This document shows, piece by piece, positions 4,937-5,109 of a stretch of 5,109 nucleotides of DNA. The stretch is from an uncultured Lachnospiraceae bacterium (GTDB lineage Bacteria; Bacillota; Clostridia; Lachnospirales; Lachnospiraceae): the NCBI GenBank assembly GCA_934338765.1, contig CAKRHL010000170.1, positions 1-5,109 on the forward strand. The letters run 5' to 3'. The position numbers were made by a program, and so were the translations under genes. The notes under the pieces were generated by a model. It had not been told where the DNA came from and did not search any database. It saw nothing but the letters and a program-made list of their open reading frames with translations. Position 1 is the stretch's first letter; each line of letters starts with the position of its first letter.

Positions 4937-5109
4937 CGTTGTCGCGCAAGACAAGCGGTCAACAAAACAAGCGGAAACGCTTGATGGAAGCTTGATAATT
5001 GAACAGTAAAACAACCCTGAAAATTCTAAATAAAATAAAAGATGTGAGAACATCGAAAAAGATTTTCAATTTTCAGTTGATCAAAACATGCTTTGATCAG
5101 CAAGCGAAT
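4937..5109 (+). ncRNA. Structured non-coding leader, probably the 5' leader of an rRNA operon (16S gene beyond the window)
   Basis: No coding frame with a ribosome binding site is seen, but hairpins are dense. TTGTC/GACAA pair at 4939-4943/4950-4954. CAAGCG-GAAA-CGCTTG spans 4968-4983 with a GNRA loop, nested in a possible outer CAAGC/GCTTG pair (4952-4956, 4990-4994). GATGT-GAGA-ACATC spans 5041-5054, again GNRA. CTGAAAATT/AATTTTCAG pair at 5017-5025/5068-5076 around that hairpin. TGATCAAA/TTTGATCA pair at 5078-5085/5092-5099. TGCTTTGATC at 5089-5098 loosely resembles an antitermination boxA. Such a leader after a UP-element promoter is typical of rRNA operons. The 16S start is not in the window, so a tRNA or other stable RNA operon is the alternative. 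Confidence 0.65.

Overview
The window looks like chromosomal DNA of a low-GC, Gram-positive gut-type Clostridia, most likely a member of the Lachnospiraceae. This is an inference from gene content (tandem G3E-family GTPases, a lysine-rich secreted protein, a PD-(D/E)XK 'Rpn-type' putative transposase), from strong AAGGAGG-type ribosome binding sites and from U-tract hairpin terminators. All recognisable genes are on the + strand.

Region 1 (1-1630) is a metal-homeostasis block. It begins inside a COG0523/CobW-type G3E GTPase, of which the His/Cys-rich metal-binding loop and the CobW C-terminal domain are visible. A second, divergent G3E-type protein follows. It joins a P-loop domain to a C-terminal domain resembling that of YcgQ/TIGR03943 proteins, with an MTCC motif. 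No terminator separates the two genes, and a strong hairpin terminator closes the block.

Region 2 (1630-3854) is one secreted-protein transcription unit. An extended -10 promoter overlaps an inverted repeat. The predicted RNA starts almost exactly at the base of a long stem-loop, and a consensus Shine-Dalgarno precedes a 606-residue secreted protein. That protein has an acidic, aromatic, carbohydrate-binding-like N-terminal half, an Ala/Thr/Pro linker and a very basic Ig-like C-terminal half. A GC-rich terminator follows. The strongly restricted codon choice suggests high expression.

Region 3 (3855-4872) is an AT-rich spacer with an extended -10 element, then a PD-(D/E)XK nuclease-family putative transposase gene interrupted by a single in-frame TAG. 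The reading frame and family-like sequence continue on both sides of this stop, so it looks like a recent pseudogene or, less likely, a readthrough product.

Region 4 (4873-5109) starts directly at the end of that gene. It has an A-tract UP-like element, a textbook TTGACA-17-TAATAT promoter and about 170 bases of densely structured, apparently non-coding leader. The architecture is that of an rRNA operon promoter and leader, with the 16S gene probably starting just beyond the window. The 16S sequence itself is not present, so this remains an inference.

I see no CRISPR array, tRNA, complete insertion sequence or phage module. The points most worth a second look are the GTPase-YcgQ-like fusion with degenerate GTPase and metal motifs, the 5'-terminal stem-loop of the surface-protein mRNA, and the single amber codon in the nuclease gene.
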